A DNA stretch of 64,000 bases from Phylloscopus collybita (lineage: Eukaryota; Chordata; Aves; Passeriformes; Phylloscopidae), in contig JAJNNQ010000019.1 of assembly GCA_027886175.1 (NCBI GenBank), positions 17,813,501-17,877,500 of the forward strand. Direction: 5' to 3'. Both the position numbers and the translations under genes were made by a program. This document shows, one piece after another, positions 1 to 12,618 of this stretch. Position 1 is the stretch's first letter; every line of letters starts with the position of its first letter. Below the pieces are notes generated by a model. That model was given only the letters and a program-made list of their open reading frames with translations, had not been told where the DNA came from and searched no databases.

Positions 1-709
1 GGCGCCGCGCGGCTCGGAGCCCGGCGCGCTGGTGGCCAAGGTGGTGGCGGTGGACGCGGACGCGGGGCAGAACGCGTGGCTGTCGTACGAGCTGGCCAAG
101 GCCACGGAGCCGGGGCTGTTCCGCGTGGGGCTGCACAGCGGCGAGGTGCGCACGGCGCGCTTCCCGCTGGCCCGCGACGCGGCGCGCCAGAGCCTGGTGG
201 TGGTGGTGAAGGACCACGGGCGGCCGGCGCTGTCGGCCACGGCCACGCTGACCGTGGTGCTGGCCGAGAGCGTGGCCGAGCTGCTGGCCGAGCTGGGCAG
301 CGCGGCCGAGGCGGCGGCGCCGGGCGAGCCGGCCGGCAGCCTGACGCGCTGGCTCGTGCTGGCCGTGGCCGCCGTCTCCTGCCTCTTCCTCGCCTTCCTG
401 CTGCTGCTGCTGGCGCTGCGCCTGCGCCGCTGGCGCCGCCGCCACCTGCTGCCGCCCGACAGCGGCGCCTTGCGCGGCGTGCCCGTCTCCACCTTCGTGG
501 GCATCGACGGCGTGCGCGCCTTCCTGCACTCCTACTCGCACGACGTGTCGCTCACGGCCGACTCGCGCAAGAGCAGCCACCTGCGCTTCTCGGCCGCCAG
601 CAGCTGCTGCGATACCCTCCCGGCCCGGCCGCTGCCTGACGAGCCCGCGCCGCTGCTCGGGGAGGGGGACGCCGCCGGCGCGCTCCCCGTGGATACCGCC
701 GCTCCCTCG
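1..709 (+). CDS. PCDHGA: Gamma-protocadherin A-type variable exon, 3' part only
   Basis: This is the truncated 3' end of a variable exon; reading starts at base 2 and the rest lies before the window. It encodes the second half of EC6 (motifs [16 protein letters not shown] and GEVRTAR), a transmembrane helix at about bases 345-430 ([17 protein letters not shown]) and a cytoplasmic stretch. The motifs [11 protein letters not shown] and [15 protein letters not shown] are characteristic of A-type gamma-protocadherin tails, and this is what sets the subtype. The open frame runs on to 808, but a strong donor (TCG|GTGAGT) after 709 leaves phase 0, which fits constant exon 1 at 27016. The product is a homophilic neuronal surface adhesion protein. 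The A-type number cannot be assigned from this fragment. Confidence 0.88.
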
Positions 710-3700
710 GTGAGTTCCTCCGGCCGAATTGTGCCCGCGACGCTTCCTTCTTCTGTTCCCCTCCCCTTTTGCCCCGTGGTCTCTTTGCTGAGTAGGGAAA
801 TACTCTGACAAGTAAAGCAAATCCTCGCTGAGCGATCCGCTGGTCCCTCTTGTTGCCGGGGAAATGGACGTACGAGTCGGATCTCAGTCTTATGCTTGGT
901 GGGCCTTTCAGAGAGATCAGGCTCTTCTTTGCTCGAGATTCGGTGTTCGAGACCTTTGTTTTTATCAGTCCAGGTTGTCTAATTCCGTTTATCTTGCCAG
1001 CATTAGCGCTTTCGATCTGCTGTATTGCATTGTAAAGAAGTGGTAGTTTGCGTTGTTCGCAGTGTCAGCTGTGTTCTCCACAGCACATGTCCTTTATTTG
1101 GGTGACATAGAGAACATTGGTGTTCCCGTCTAGAAACTTCAAGTTCATGAAAATATTTTTATTTTGGACGCAATCTTACAGGTTTTTTTTTTTTCTTTCT
1201 TTCCTTTTTTTTTTCCTCTCCCTTCACATCACTATTTGCTCATGGGTATAGTAGCACCTGCTCTAATATTTTTTATTGTTTATTATCGTTTAAAACGGAG
1301 TATTAAGTACCCTGTAATATGGATTTTTAACAGCTGACTTTTTTGCAAGTCTGTCTTCGGTATACTTAACCATCACTCTCCCCATATTCCTTTTCTTTAA
1401 ATAGTATTTAGGATAAATGTAAGCCATTGCTTGAAATTGAACGTGGACCCGTGTTTGCCTGCTTTGTTTTGTGTTTGTAACATTTCTTACTTTTGCAAGG
1501 GCTTCATTGAGTGTTACTCATCCAGTAATTGCAGCCGTGTCAAATTTGTGCAGCATTCTGTGTTTTTCGGGAGACCATTCCCAGGCATTTTCCCAGTTTG
1601 CCTGCGGGAATTTCTTTGGTTGAGTGAAAAGTGAGCTTCACACTCGGGAGCGAGCAGAGAGGGTGGAAGAGTCACGCAATTGCTTGTTGCTCACGCAGTT
1701 AAATCTAAAATACATATGTTAGCACTGGTTTGTCGCCTTGGGGTGACATCTCTTTGCTCCTGCAAAGACAGAGTCGAAGAAGTGGTTATTCCCAGACAGA
1801 TTGTTTAGATTAGAGTCAATACGCCTCTTTTTATGCCTTCAAACTATGAGTGAATATCTAGAAATCAGAGCGTATTGTCGAGGTTTCTGCTGAGATGCGT
1901 TACAGGCGGTCCAGCACCACGAGGAATGTTGTGTGAATGGTTGTTCATTTGTGCTTTTTAGGTCGCCTTAAATCTTGTTTTGTATCGTTCTCTCTCCTGT
2001 AGCAGTGCTCAATCTTTCCATGACAAGTGTTTAAAATTGATGTAACGTAGGAGGAAGGGTTTAGTGTACATTCTTAATGCATTACTGGTTAGAAAGGTTG
2101 TTTTTTCTTTCTGTGCTCCTTAGCAGCCGGTGAGCACAAGCCAGAGTTGCTTCACCTGGAGTGATTTTGTGAGAATGACCTGATTGTCCACGAGAAGCTT
2201 CTGCCAAACAAAAGTTGATTTCCGAAGGATTCTTGCTGTCCTATGGGCAATTTTTGTCTGTTTTACTCTTCGCCATTGTGCCTTTTTCAGAGATATGTAA
2301 ATAACAGGTGGTGCTGTAGCTGAGGGTGTAGCGACAGTAGGTCCTAATGAGCCTGAAGTTCATTTGCCAATGCTCATTTCTTGATCACCGTGTTGCTCGG
2401 AGGTTTGGACTCTTGGACATACACAAGTATTGCAATTGTGAACTGTTTATTGGTTGAAGGTTTTTCCAAAAGCCAGTCGTCAGTCTTTGTATTTATCACA
2501 GTTGTTGTACAACGCAGAGTTTTCAATTAACGTTAATTATTCGAAAGTTTGAAAGCAGTGTCTAATTTATGTACTACAACAATGGGTGAGGAAGGGCGAG
2601 GTTCTACTTAAATACTCTCTCAGTATTCTCTCTCTGAAGCCAAAGTGTGGCTGCTTCTTGTTGTGGAGGAAGAGCCTGTTCTCACAGCAATGCTGAGGCC
2701 GAGTGGTCGTTTCCTAATATCTGCTACAGCAGCAGAAGCTTGTGAGATAAAAACTGAGTCTTGTAATTTCTATCTTTGTTTCTTTCGAGACAGTGGCAAG
2801 TGTGGCACAACCGGGAACCGAGTTATCACCAGGACCCCATCCATGAGCACAGTAATAATCCACGGAGTTATTTCTTGAGCAATAGGAGTGTTTGAGAAAC
2901 CTGCTGTACCCGTAGTTTCCCCAAACCTGGTTTGTGTAGTGCTTGGAATGGTTCAGCTGATCATAACGTGTCCTGCTCTCTACAAGGTCCTGAAACAAGA
3001 GCTGTTGGTTTGTGGAGAGTCTTGTATGTCGTGATTTCCTTTGGTTGTTGCAGAGAGGTGGTGTCAGTCCAAACAGGCACCGAGGTGGATGAAGTGTTTT
3101 TTCGTAGGCGTTGCTCTCCAGAGTGTTTTATCATTTCTGCTTTCAGAACCAGGAGCGTTCGATGTTTTATTCTGGCAAAGGATATGTCATTGCATTTGAG
3201 ACGTGGGTAAACTGCCTTCTCTAGTTTTGCCCAAGATTGTTTTGTGATTTTTTTTGTGTGTGTGTGGTTTTGTTTTTGTTTTTGTTTTTGTTTTTGTTTT
3301 GGTCGTCTTTTTATCTTGAAGTCTCTGTTGTCCTGGGAAAGGTAGCTGACATGTCATGTATGCCTCGGGCATACACCACAGAGGAGTGATAACCCTCTTT
3401 TTTACAATTCTCAGCGTAAAATTTCAGCATGGTGGTAACTGAAGTCTCCTGGGAGCATGGATACCTTTTTCAGTCTGTCCACGTTCTTAGATCGACTTAC
3501 TTAGGCTGTTCACTGAGCAGGCTTTTTGAAGAAATGCTTTAACAGGTCATTCTTCCCAGTTCTAGGGCAAGAAGTTGTGGTAATCTCCATGCTTTATAAA
3601 ACTGGGAACATGTAAGGATCCAGCTGTTCTAGAGAATAAGATTTGCCATTTCCCCCCAGTCACAGTTACCGTGAGAGGAATATAAAATAAAAGGAATACA

Positions 3701-4424
3701 AACAAGAATCTCAGGAAAGAAAATGTTGTTTCTGGTGCTTCTCTTCTACAAAGGCTTCTCTTCCTAAGCATTTTGTAGACGTTGCTTCACAGAGATGGTA
3801 GAAAAGCAATAAAAGAGCTGGGCAAAGAGAGCCCACAGCAGTAATAGAAGGGATAGGAATCTGCAAGGCATTTTATGCACAGTGTACCGGCTTATACTTA
3901 CCTGTACTCACCTGTGCTCCCTTGTACAACGTCTGCGTGATCCTCCACTGCCCCACTACACCTTTCCCAGCCAGAGTTTGCATTTTTGCTTCTGAAAACA
4001 GCTCCTCGATTCCCCCTTCCGCGGGTATGAAAAAAAACCACAACAACTGGACAAACTGAACTCCGACTCGCGCTTTTCGGTGACTGACGGGGCTGAGCTG
4101 CCAACCCTGCTGCCCAAAGCCGGGCCCCCTTGTGCGCGGCCATCCGGCGGCTGCAGTGGCGTGGCGGCGCCTCCGGGTGTCGCTGTTGGCCGCCGCCGAG
4201 CGGCGCTGGAGCCGCCGCCGCCGCAGCGTCCTGCCCCCGCAGGCTGCTCGCTCGCCCGGCGCCGGCCACAGCGGCAGCAGCACCGCCGGCAGCGGCGAGA
4301 GGCGGCGCGCAGACCTCGTTGCCTTTCAGGCTGCTTTTCTGTCTGGAGAGAGCGGCTGGAAGGGAGGCAGGGCAGCGGCAGGAGGCAGGAGCGCGGCGAG
4401 CGGCGGCGGAGGCGGCCGCGGAGA
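710..4424. other. Intergenic spacer between A-type and B-like variable exons
   Basis: This spacer of about 3.7 kb is AT-rich compared with the flanking exons. I see no coding sequence or degraded cadherin repeat in it. It has a poly-T stretch near 1181-1216 and a (TTTTTG)n simple repeat at about 3265-3300. The last 400 bases become very GC-rich and should hold the promoter and 5' UTR of the next variable exon. A/B-type protocadherin promoters usually carry a conserved element with a CGCT core and a CTCF site. The stretch around 4062-4080 (CTCGCGCTTTTCGG) is a possible but unproven candidate. Confidence 0.5.
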
Positions 4425-6884
4425 ATGGCGGTGAGGCGGCGGCAGAGGCGCGAGCCGGGCGGCGGGCGAGCGCTGCTGGGCGCGCTGCTGCTGTGCCTGT
4501 GGTGGCGGGCGGCGGCCGAGCGGGTCCGCTACGCCATCCCCGAGGAGCTGGGCAGAGGCTCGCTCGTGGGGCCGCTGGCGCGGGACCTGGGGCTCAGCGC
4601 GGACGAGCTGCCGGCGCGAAAGCTGCAGGTGGCGTCTGCCGGCAAGAAGCAGCTGAAATACTTCACGGTGAATGAGGAGAACGGGAATCTGTACGTGAAC
4701 GAGAGGCTGGACCGGGAGGAAATGTGCGGCGAGTCGGCGACCTGCTCCGTCAGCTTCGAGGTGATGGTGCAGAACCCATTCAATGTCTTCCGCACCCAGG
4801 TGGACATCCAGGATGTGAACGACAACGCGCCGCGCTTTCTTAAGGATAACATCCACTTAGAAATCATCGAATCTACACCTCCTGGTGCCCGATTTGCTGT
4901 GGGTGTGGCCGAGGACGCGGACGTGGGCAGTAATTCCCTGCAGAGCTATGAGCTGGAGACCAACGGATACTTCGCACTGGAGGTGAAGGAAAGCCAGGAC
5001 GGCAGCAAGTTCCCGGAGCTTGTTCTGCGCCGCGCGCTGGATCGAGAGAGCAAGCCCAGCCTTCGCCTGCTGCTGACTGCGCTGGACGGCGGAGACCCGC
5101 CCCGGACTGGCACCGCCCAGCTCTGGATCAACGTCACCGACGCCAATGACAACCCACCCGTGTTCGCGCAGGAGCGGTACCGCGTCAGCCTACGCGAGGA
5201 CGCGCCTCCAGGATCGGCGGTGCTGAACGTCTCTGCCTCCGATGCTGATGACGGCACCAACGCCCGCATCACCTACGGCTTCGGAGAAATGCCGGTAAAG
5301 ATGCTTAAGAAGTTCTCGGTGGATGCCGAGAGAGGGACGATCACGCTGCAGGAGGCGCTGGACTTTGAGGACACGCGAGGCTACACGCTCCTTGTGGAGG
5401 CGACGGACAGTGGCGGTTTGGTGGCGCACTGCAAGGTAGAGGTGGAGGTGCTGGACGTGAACGACAACGCCCCCGAGATCACGGTTCTATCGGTGTCGAA
5501 TCCGCTCCCCGAGGACGCACCGGTCGGCACCGTGGTGGCTCTCCTGTACGTGAACGATCCGGACTCGGGCGAGAACGGTCAAGTGTCGTGCGAGCTGTCG
5601 GGCGAGGCGCCGCTGTCGATCGTGGCATCGTCGGGCGGCTCGTACAAGGTGGTGACGGCGAGCGCGCTGGACCGCGAGCAGGCGGGGGAGCACCGCGTGA
5701 CGGTGGTGGCCCGGGACCGGGGCCGGCCGGCGCTGTGGAGCCGGGCGGAGCTGGTGCTGGAGGTGTCGGACGTGAACGACAACGCACCGGTGTTCGAGGA
5801 GGCGGCGTACAGCGCGTACGTGGCGGAGAACAACGCGGTGGGCGCGCTGGTGCTGCGCGTGCAGGCGCGGGACGCGGACGCGGGCGCCAACGGGCGCGTG
5901 AGCTACTGGCTGGCGGGCGGCAGCGCGGGCGCGGCGCCGCCGGTGTCGGTGGAGGCGCGGAGTGGCGCGCTGTACGCGCAGCGCTCCTTGGACTACGAGC
6001 AGTGCCGCGAGTTCGCCGTGGCGGTGCGGGCGCAGGACGGCGGCGCGCCGGCGCGCAGCTCCACGGCCACGGTGCGCGTCTTCGTGCTGGACCGCAACGA
6101 CAACGCGCCGCGGGTGCTCTGGCCCGCGCCGCCGGCGGTGGCGGCTGCTGTGGCCCCGGGCGAGGCGGCTGGGGGAGCGGCGGCGGCGAGTCCTTTCGAG
6201 GTGGTTCCGCGGTCGGTCGAGGCCGGGTACCTGGTGGCCAAGGTGGTGGCGGTGGACGCGGACGCGGGGCGCAACGCGTGGCTGTCGTACGAGCTGGTGC
6301 AGGCGTCGGAGCCGGCGCTGTTCCGCGTGGGGCTGCACAGCGGCGAGGTGCGCACGGCGCGCGCCGTGTCCGAGCGGGACGCGGCCAAGCAGCGCGTGGT
6401 GGCCGTGGTGAAGGACCACGGGCAGCCGGCGCTGTCGGCCACGGCCACGCTGCACGTGGTGTTGGCCGAGAGCTTGCAGGAGGCGCTGCCGGAGCTGGGC
6501 GACAGAGACGCTGTGTCCGACCTGACTTCCAATCTGAACCTCATTCTTGTTGTGTCGCTCTCCGTCGTGTCCTTGTTATTCGTTTCCACGGTCATTTTTG
6601 TTTTTTTCTTTAAATGTCGACAGTCGAGGAGCCCTCCCATTTTTATAACTTCTGATAAGGAGCTGTATTCCACCTTGGGCTCAAAAGCACCGTACAACTA
6701 CTGCAGCAGCACGCTGCCTTTGCCTTATTCCTACGAAGTGTGTTTAGCCTCCGAGTCGGGGCAGAAGGACTTCACGTTCCTGAGACCAGGGGCGGCAGCC
6801 TTGCCTGCCCATCTCCTGTCCGCTGATCCCGCCTCAGGCACTCTTTCTGGGAAGGACCCTCCTAGCCACGGGAGCTCGGCACAG
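4425..6884 (+). CDS. PCDHGB: Gamma-protocadherin B-like variable exon
   Basis: This is a complete variable exon of 820 codons. It has a signal peptide (about residues 1-32, hydrophobic core [11 protein letters not shown]), six EC repeats whose calcium linkers ([45 protein letters not shown]) start near residues 131, 239, 344, 449 and 556, and a transmembrane helix at about 705-732. EC1 has the C-x5-C pair of clustered protocadherins (MCGESATC). The tail has [13 protein letters not shown] and KDFTFLRP, resembling B-type tails (TLPYSYNLCVA) more than A-type. The start at 4425 sits directly before the signal peptide; the frame is open upstream to 4080, but that part looks untranslated. The donor ACAG|GTGAGC is phase 0. 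An alanine-rich stretch opens EC6. B-type is likely but not certain. Confidence 0.85.
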
Positions 6885-9740
6885 GTGAGCTCCTGTCCTA
6901 CGGCCCCTCTCTGTGAGTTTTTGTGATTTTTTTTTTCCTCTGTTCTGCCGTCGGTGAGCAGTGGGGAACCGGCAGTTCTGAACTTGACGGCGTGCTGCTC
7001 AGTAACTCAGGGGCGTGGGGGTGTTAGTGAGTGAGTGGCTGTGTATGTGACATTTTAACTCATCCTTTTGACCTTTCAAATCTTATCGGCAAATTGCTGA
7101 TTTTCCCCGAGGAACAACGCAAATATTGTCAGTACTTCTGTCTGTCCTGGGGAAGGACAGACAGGTGCGAGTTTCACAGGACTTGGAGTGGTGAGGTGGA
7201 CTGGGGGTGGAGCGGGAACGAAAGTAGAGTTTGAAGTTGGGACAACCCTTTCGCCTTGGTCTAGTGACTGCTAATTGTCTCAGCCACAATTGGGCGCTTT
7301 CATGTGATAACGATGTGTGATCTATCCCGATGTGTTTACTCAGCGGGGGCAGCCACGCCGTAGTTCTCTCCTTTTCTGGCAAGCTCGGTTCTTCAGCGCT
7401 CTGAGCCCCTTTACTGAAGGTGTGTACACCCATATCTCAACTTCTCCCCTCCGTCTGTAGAGCCAGAGCTGGTGCTTCAGTGTAGCTCCAAGCCTGGCAT
7501 CGAGCAGAAGGAGATTTTTGTTCCCTGCTGCATCTCTGAAGCCCCAAGTGGAGTAGGAAAAAATGCTGGTGAGTGGCTCAGGCTGGGATTTGGCTTGAAC
7601 CCGTCCCGGAAGGAATTCCTGGTGCAGGGGAAAGCGTCTGCCCCCTTAGCTGTTACTTTCCCCCTCCTCTCCCTCAAAACGGCACTTTCGGGCTCTCTGA
7701 AGCGTCATTTGTAGCATTCAGGCTTCGCATCAAGGTGGAAGAGACGTCTCCAGATTAATTGAAACACGGTAGATGGAAATGTTCTGTCTTCCATGCCTTT
7801 CCTGAGATCTCTTTTCTACTCATCTCTCCGCTGCTTGGCCATCCCACTACTGCTGGGATTAAACGGAGAAGGTACTCTGGGTGTGTACTCATAGGAAGAG
7901 AAATTACTTGAGAACTGTGGTCCCCACGTTCGAGAAACTGTGTGGTAAGTCGCGTGTAGGAAAAACCTGAAATGGGCAGTGATTAGAAAAAGGATTCAGA
8001 GCTTTACAGTGGTTGGAAAAAGGATTCAGAGTTTATTTCAGAGAAATAAGTTGCCTAAGACTATTTCAAGATTTGGGTCGAAGAGAGCCGTGTATTTCCT
8101 TGGTTTTAGATTATATGTAAGAAAGAAAGAAAATTGGGATTTGGTTTTCTATGAGAAAAGAAGTGCTTTGGGAACGTTAGATGACTAATATTGGGTTTTA
8201 TCTGTGTGAAATCCTATCACATGTGAACGCTATAGGAACTTTTATCACGTTCTGTGGACAGGTGATAAGAACGATAATAGCGCTGATAAGGTTCATCTTT
8301 TGGCAACGATTAATCAGGAGAAAAGGAAGTAGCTGAGCGTGTAGATGGGACAGATTGCGCCAACTCTGATATTGCTGACTCTTCATGTAGGCACAAAACT
8401 ACTGCGTCTCTGGGCGGATCCCATGACCTCACGGCAGCTTTTAGGATTGTGCCGGGCGAGGACACGCAGACAGAGCCGAGATCCTGTCGCTCTGTCGAGT
8501 GTCGCTGTCCAGCGCTGGTGCGGGTGGTTTGCGGTCCCTACGGGCTCAGCCACCACAATTAGCGGGGTAACAAATAACCCGCCGCAACTTTCCCAGGCGG
8601 TTCTGCGAGGCTTTGAGAGCCTCCGTAAAGGAATGAGGGCGTGGGCGCTGATTTCCTGTCCGGATTTTGCCGGACGTCGCCGTCCCTTCCTTATCAGTGT
8701 CGGCCGTGGGGTGACACCTGGGCGCTGTGTCACAGCTGGGTTTTCACAGGGCTCCTGACGCTCCCTTATCAAGCTTCCTCGCCCCCTTTTCGTTATCCCG
8801 TGACAGCCGAGCAGTTCTGAGAGTGACAAACAACGAATGCCGGAATTTCGGTCATTTTATCCTTATGAGTGAGTGGAAAGTTGGAAAACCCGACGTAGCA
8901 CGAGTTGTTGATGACAACAACAACAACAACCCAAAGGCAGGTTTTCGACCAGGCACTGCCGGTGCTGGGACCTGCCAGGCTGTTGCTGCTCGGGCACGGA
9001 ATCCGTTCCCACCCCGGTGAACCTGCACCGCAGGTCGCAGAGCGTGATTTCCCTGAGTCTGGCCGGTGGGAAAAAAAGTACCGGGGAGCAGCCTGGGAGG
9101 TGGCGAGAGTAGGAGGGCGTATTAAACCGAGATTTCTGCGGTTTGTCGGGGAAGACGCCAGCTGGGACAGTGGTGGCAGTGGGGATCCCGCAGCAGGGGC
9201 GATGCTCTTGGAAATCCTGCGGCGGGAGCCGCCCCGCGGCGAGACTCTGTGTTGCGGCCCGGGGAGCTGCTCAGAATTCGGCAGCACGAAATCAATGTCG
9301 CTTTGCCGGCCACGCTGCTTTGGTGGCACACTGAGCGGCGGCGTTCCGACGACTTGGAAGGGGCTTCCTCCCAGGAAGGGGCTGGCCAAGCATTTGGGTG
9401 GGAGGACCGGCATCCTGGAGGTCCTGAGAAACACTGGGAGCTGGTGTGTCGTGCCGGTGCTGGTTCTCCCTGCGCACCTCGGAGGACCCTCCCCACTCAT
9501 CCTCCCGCCCTCTCCACTTCCCTTTTTTTTTATTCCCGCTGCCTCATTCCAGCGAGGTGTTCCCGGGACACGCACCCCAAAAACCCCACCTTTCCGTATC
9601 GCCTCTTTTGGCGTCCAACTTTTTGTACCAACTTTTCCACCTTTGCTGCCCGCACAGGCAGTCCCTGTGCCCGATCTACCCGGCCTCTGCCAGCGCTCCC
9701 CCCGCGCTCGGCTCTCCTTGTAGCGGGGTTTCTCGCAGGG

Positions 9741-9820
9741 CTGTGCTCTCCCTTCAGGAGCTGTGCTCTCCCTTCAAGAGCTGTTCTCTCCCTTCAGAGG
9801 CCGTGCTCTCCCTTCAGGTC
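9741..9820 (+). repeat. 20-bp tandem repeat, four copies
   Basis: Four adjacent 20-base units with the core GCTCTCCCTTCAGGAG, slightly diverged from one another, lie about 370 bases before the C3 start codon in the presumed promoter or leader region. Confidence 0.85.
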
Positions 9821-9921
9821 CTGCCGGTTCGAGCCCCGCTGCTCTCGGGCCGAGGTCTCCGCGCTCCCTCCGGCGGGGCTCGGCGGCGGCGGGGCTCCGG
9901 CGCCCTGCGCTCTGTGCAGTT

Positions 9922-9956
9922 ATTGGACGGGACTCTGTGTGCCGCTGTCGGCCAAT
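9922..9956 (+). promoter_or_regulatory. Paired CCAAT boxes upstream of PCDHGC3
   Basis: There is an ATTGG (reverse CCAAT) at 9922-9926 and a CCAAT at 9952-9956, in GC-rich sequence 230-260 bases before the C3 start codon. This is the usual arrangement for NF-Y binding at TATA-less promoters. The assignment as the C3 promoter is inferred from position. Confidence 0.4.
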
Positions 9957-10185
9957 GATGGAGCGGGGGGGAACTGGCGGCCCGGCCCCGCTCGGAGCCG
10001 GGATGAGGCGCAGACGGTCTCAGAGAGACTCTGGGAGTGAGTCACCGCCGAGCCCGCCGAGCAATGCCCGGCTCCCCGCCGCCGCCGCCGCTTCCCGGGG
10101 CCGCTGGGCAGCGGCATGACGGGGCGAGCTGAGAGTTTCTAGCCGGGGCGGGGGGGCGAAGCGGAGAGCGCGGCCGTCCTGTGCG

Positions 10186-12618
10186 ATGAACGGCGTTGCT
10201 GTAAGGAGCCGCGGGGTGACGACGGGGCAGGTACTGAGCCTCTTGCTTTTGTTCGGCGTTTCCGACTGGGTTTCCGCCGCGATTCGCTATGCGATCCCCG
10301 AGGAGGCGCGGAGAGGCTCCGCGGTGGGGAATGTGGTAGCCGACCTGGCGCTGGACCTCGGGCGGCTGCCGGGGCGCCGATTGCGGGTGGTGTCCGGCGG
10401 CAACAAGAAGTACTTCGGGGTGGATCTGACGAGCGGGGCGCTGCTGGTGAACGAGAGGATAGATCGGGAGGAGCTTTGCGGCGCGCTCTCTCCCTGCTCC
10501 CTCAGCTTTGAGATCGTGGTGGAAAACCCGCTCGAGCTGTACAGCGGCACTGTAGAGATCCAGGACATCAATGACAACGACCCGGTTTTTCCCAGCAGCC
10601 AGGCGAGGCTGGAAATCAGTGAGTCGGTGGCTGCCGGAGCGCGCTTCCCGCTAGAGAGCGCGCAAGACCCCGATGTGGGAATTAACTCTTTGCAGACCTA
10701 CCAGCTCAGCGCCAACCCCAACTTTGCGCTCGACGTGCAGACGAGGGTGGACGGCAGCAAGTACGCGGAGCTGGTGTTAGAGAAGGAGCTGGACAGGGAG
10801 GAGCAAAGGGAGCTGAATTTGGTCTTGACTGCGCTGGATGGAGGCAGCCCGCCCCGGTCGGCCCACGTGCAGATCCACATTGATGTTGTAGATGCCAACG
10901 ACAATGCCCCGGTCTTCAACCAGTCCACCTACAAGGCGAGTGTGAGGGAGAACACGCCCAGCGGTACCCTGGTCGCCAGGATCCGTGCGTACGACCTGGA
11001 TGATGGGCCCAACGGAGACATCGTCTACTCCTTCAGCAGCCACACCCCTGCCAAGGTACGAGAACTCTTTGCTCTGGACTCAGCCACAGGGGAGTTGAGG
11101 GTCAAGGGACAGCTGGACTATGAGGAAACGAAGTTGTACGAGATTTACTTACAGGCTAAAGACAAGGGAGCCGTTCCTGGTGTGGCTCATTGCAAAGTGC
11201 TGGTGGAAGTCGTGGATGTGAATGACAATGCTCCAGAGGTGACAGTGACTTCTGTGTACAGCCCTGTGCCTGAAGATGCAGCCCCAGGAACGGTCGTAGC
11301 TCTGCTGAGTGTAACAGACCTGGACTCCCATGACAATGGCCTGGTGAATTGCTTTATTTCCCCGGGGATCCCGTTCATGCTCAGCTCCTCCCTCAAAAAT
11401 TACTACACATTGAAAACAGAAGGAGCTCTTGACCGGGAAAAGGCAGCAGAGTATAACATCACTATCACAGCCAAGGACTCAGGCTCACCACCCTTGTCTG
11501 CAGTCAAACACATCCTGGTGCAGGTGTCAGATGTCAATGACAATGCTCCCAAGTCGTCCCAGGACTCCTACGATGTCTATGTTCCGGAGAACAACATGCC
11601 AGGCATCCCCATCCTTAACGTCAGTGCCACAGATCCGGACCTTGGGCGCAATGCCCACCTCTCCTACAGCCTTTTGCAGGGTGACACCACTTTTGGCCAC
11701 CTCTTCTCCATCAACCGGGAGAACGGCACCCTCTATGTGCTCACCTCCCTGGACCATGAGGACCAGGTGGAGTTCAGCATGATGGTGCAGGTCCAGGACG
11801 GCGGCTCTCCGCCTCTGGCCACTAATGTCTCGGTCAGTGTGTTTGTCACTGACCTCAATGACAATGCCCCGATGGTGCTGTACCCTCACCCCAACACCAC
11901 CGCCACCTACACCGATGTGGTGGCACCAGGCACTCCTGCCGGCCACATGGTCACCAAGGTGGTGGCGGTGGATGCGGATGCAGGGTACAACGCTTGGATC
12001 TCCTACACCCTGCTGCAGGCCACTGACCCCAGCCTCTTCTCGGTCGGGCAGCACAATGGGGAGATCTTCACGGCCCGCCAGCTCCGCGAGGATGACGCTC
12101 CCGAGCACACCTTAGTCATCCTGCTGAAAGACCATGGGGAGCCTGTGCTGTCCACCAGTGCCACCGTCTCCATCTCTGTGGCCGAGATGGTCAAGGAGGT
12201 GCTCACTGACCTCACTGATGTGGCACCTGCCAGCGATCCCAGGAGACACGTGACTTTCTATCTCATCCTGGCTGTGATTCTGGTGTCAGCAGCCTTCTTC
12301 ATCACCATGCTGTCCGTGGGCATCTTCAAGTGCTACAAGTGGAGGCAATCAAAGGAGCTGTACAACAGCTCCAGGAGTACTACGTACAGGACACCAGGGC
12401 CCTTCCAACACATTGATGCCGTGCGGGGCGGCTTCACGCCGCCCAGCTTCTACCACCAGGTCTATCTCACCACAGACTCTCGCCAGAGTGATCTGCTGTG
12501 TAAAAAGCCCTTCACCTCCAGCCCCTTGGGGAGCCGCCAAGGCACCATAAGGAACGGTGAGCCGGGGCTGTACCACCAGATTGTGGGCACTGCCAGCCGG
12601 CTCCCCACACCTGCCGAG
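10186..12618 (+). CDS. PCDHGC3: Protocadherin gamma C3 variable exon
   Basis: This is a complete 811-codon C-type variable exon. It has a signal peptide ending near AAIRYAIPEE, six EC repeats with linkers [36 protein letters not shown] and DLNDNAPMV near residues 126, 236, 344, 449 and 556, and a transmembrane helix at about 690-716. EC1 carries the C-x5-C pair (LCGALSPC). The identity comes from the C3 hallmarks YRTPGP, DAVRGG and YHQVYLTTDSR in the cytoplasmic part, the KCYKWRQSKELY juxtamembrane segment, and [20 protein letters not shown] in EC3-EC4. The ATG at 10186 precedes the signal peptide directly. The donor CCGAG|GTAATG is phase 0 and joins constant exon 1. The protein is a neuronal adhesion molecule. 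In mammals C3 is the first C-type exon after the A/B series, as it is here. Confidence 0.95.

Larger units (their letters stand above)
6885..10185. other. Intergenic spacer upstream of the C3 exon
   Basis: This 3.3-kb spacer has no gene that I can support. The first 2 kb are unremarkable. From about 8400 it becomes GC-richer and grades into the probable C3 promoter and 5' UTR, which has two CCAAT boxes and a 20-bp tandem repeat, both listed separately. Confidence 0.5.

Noticed and set aside
4080..4424. 115-codon N-terminal extension of the B-like variable exon
   Set aside because: The frame is open, but it is proline/arginine-rich, precedes an obvious signal peptide and fits no protocadherin; it is 5' UTR or promoter.
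5487..6613. Large antisense and +2 frames inside the B-like exon
   Set aside because: Shadows of very GC-rich coding sequence; the cadherin frame explains the region.
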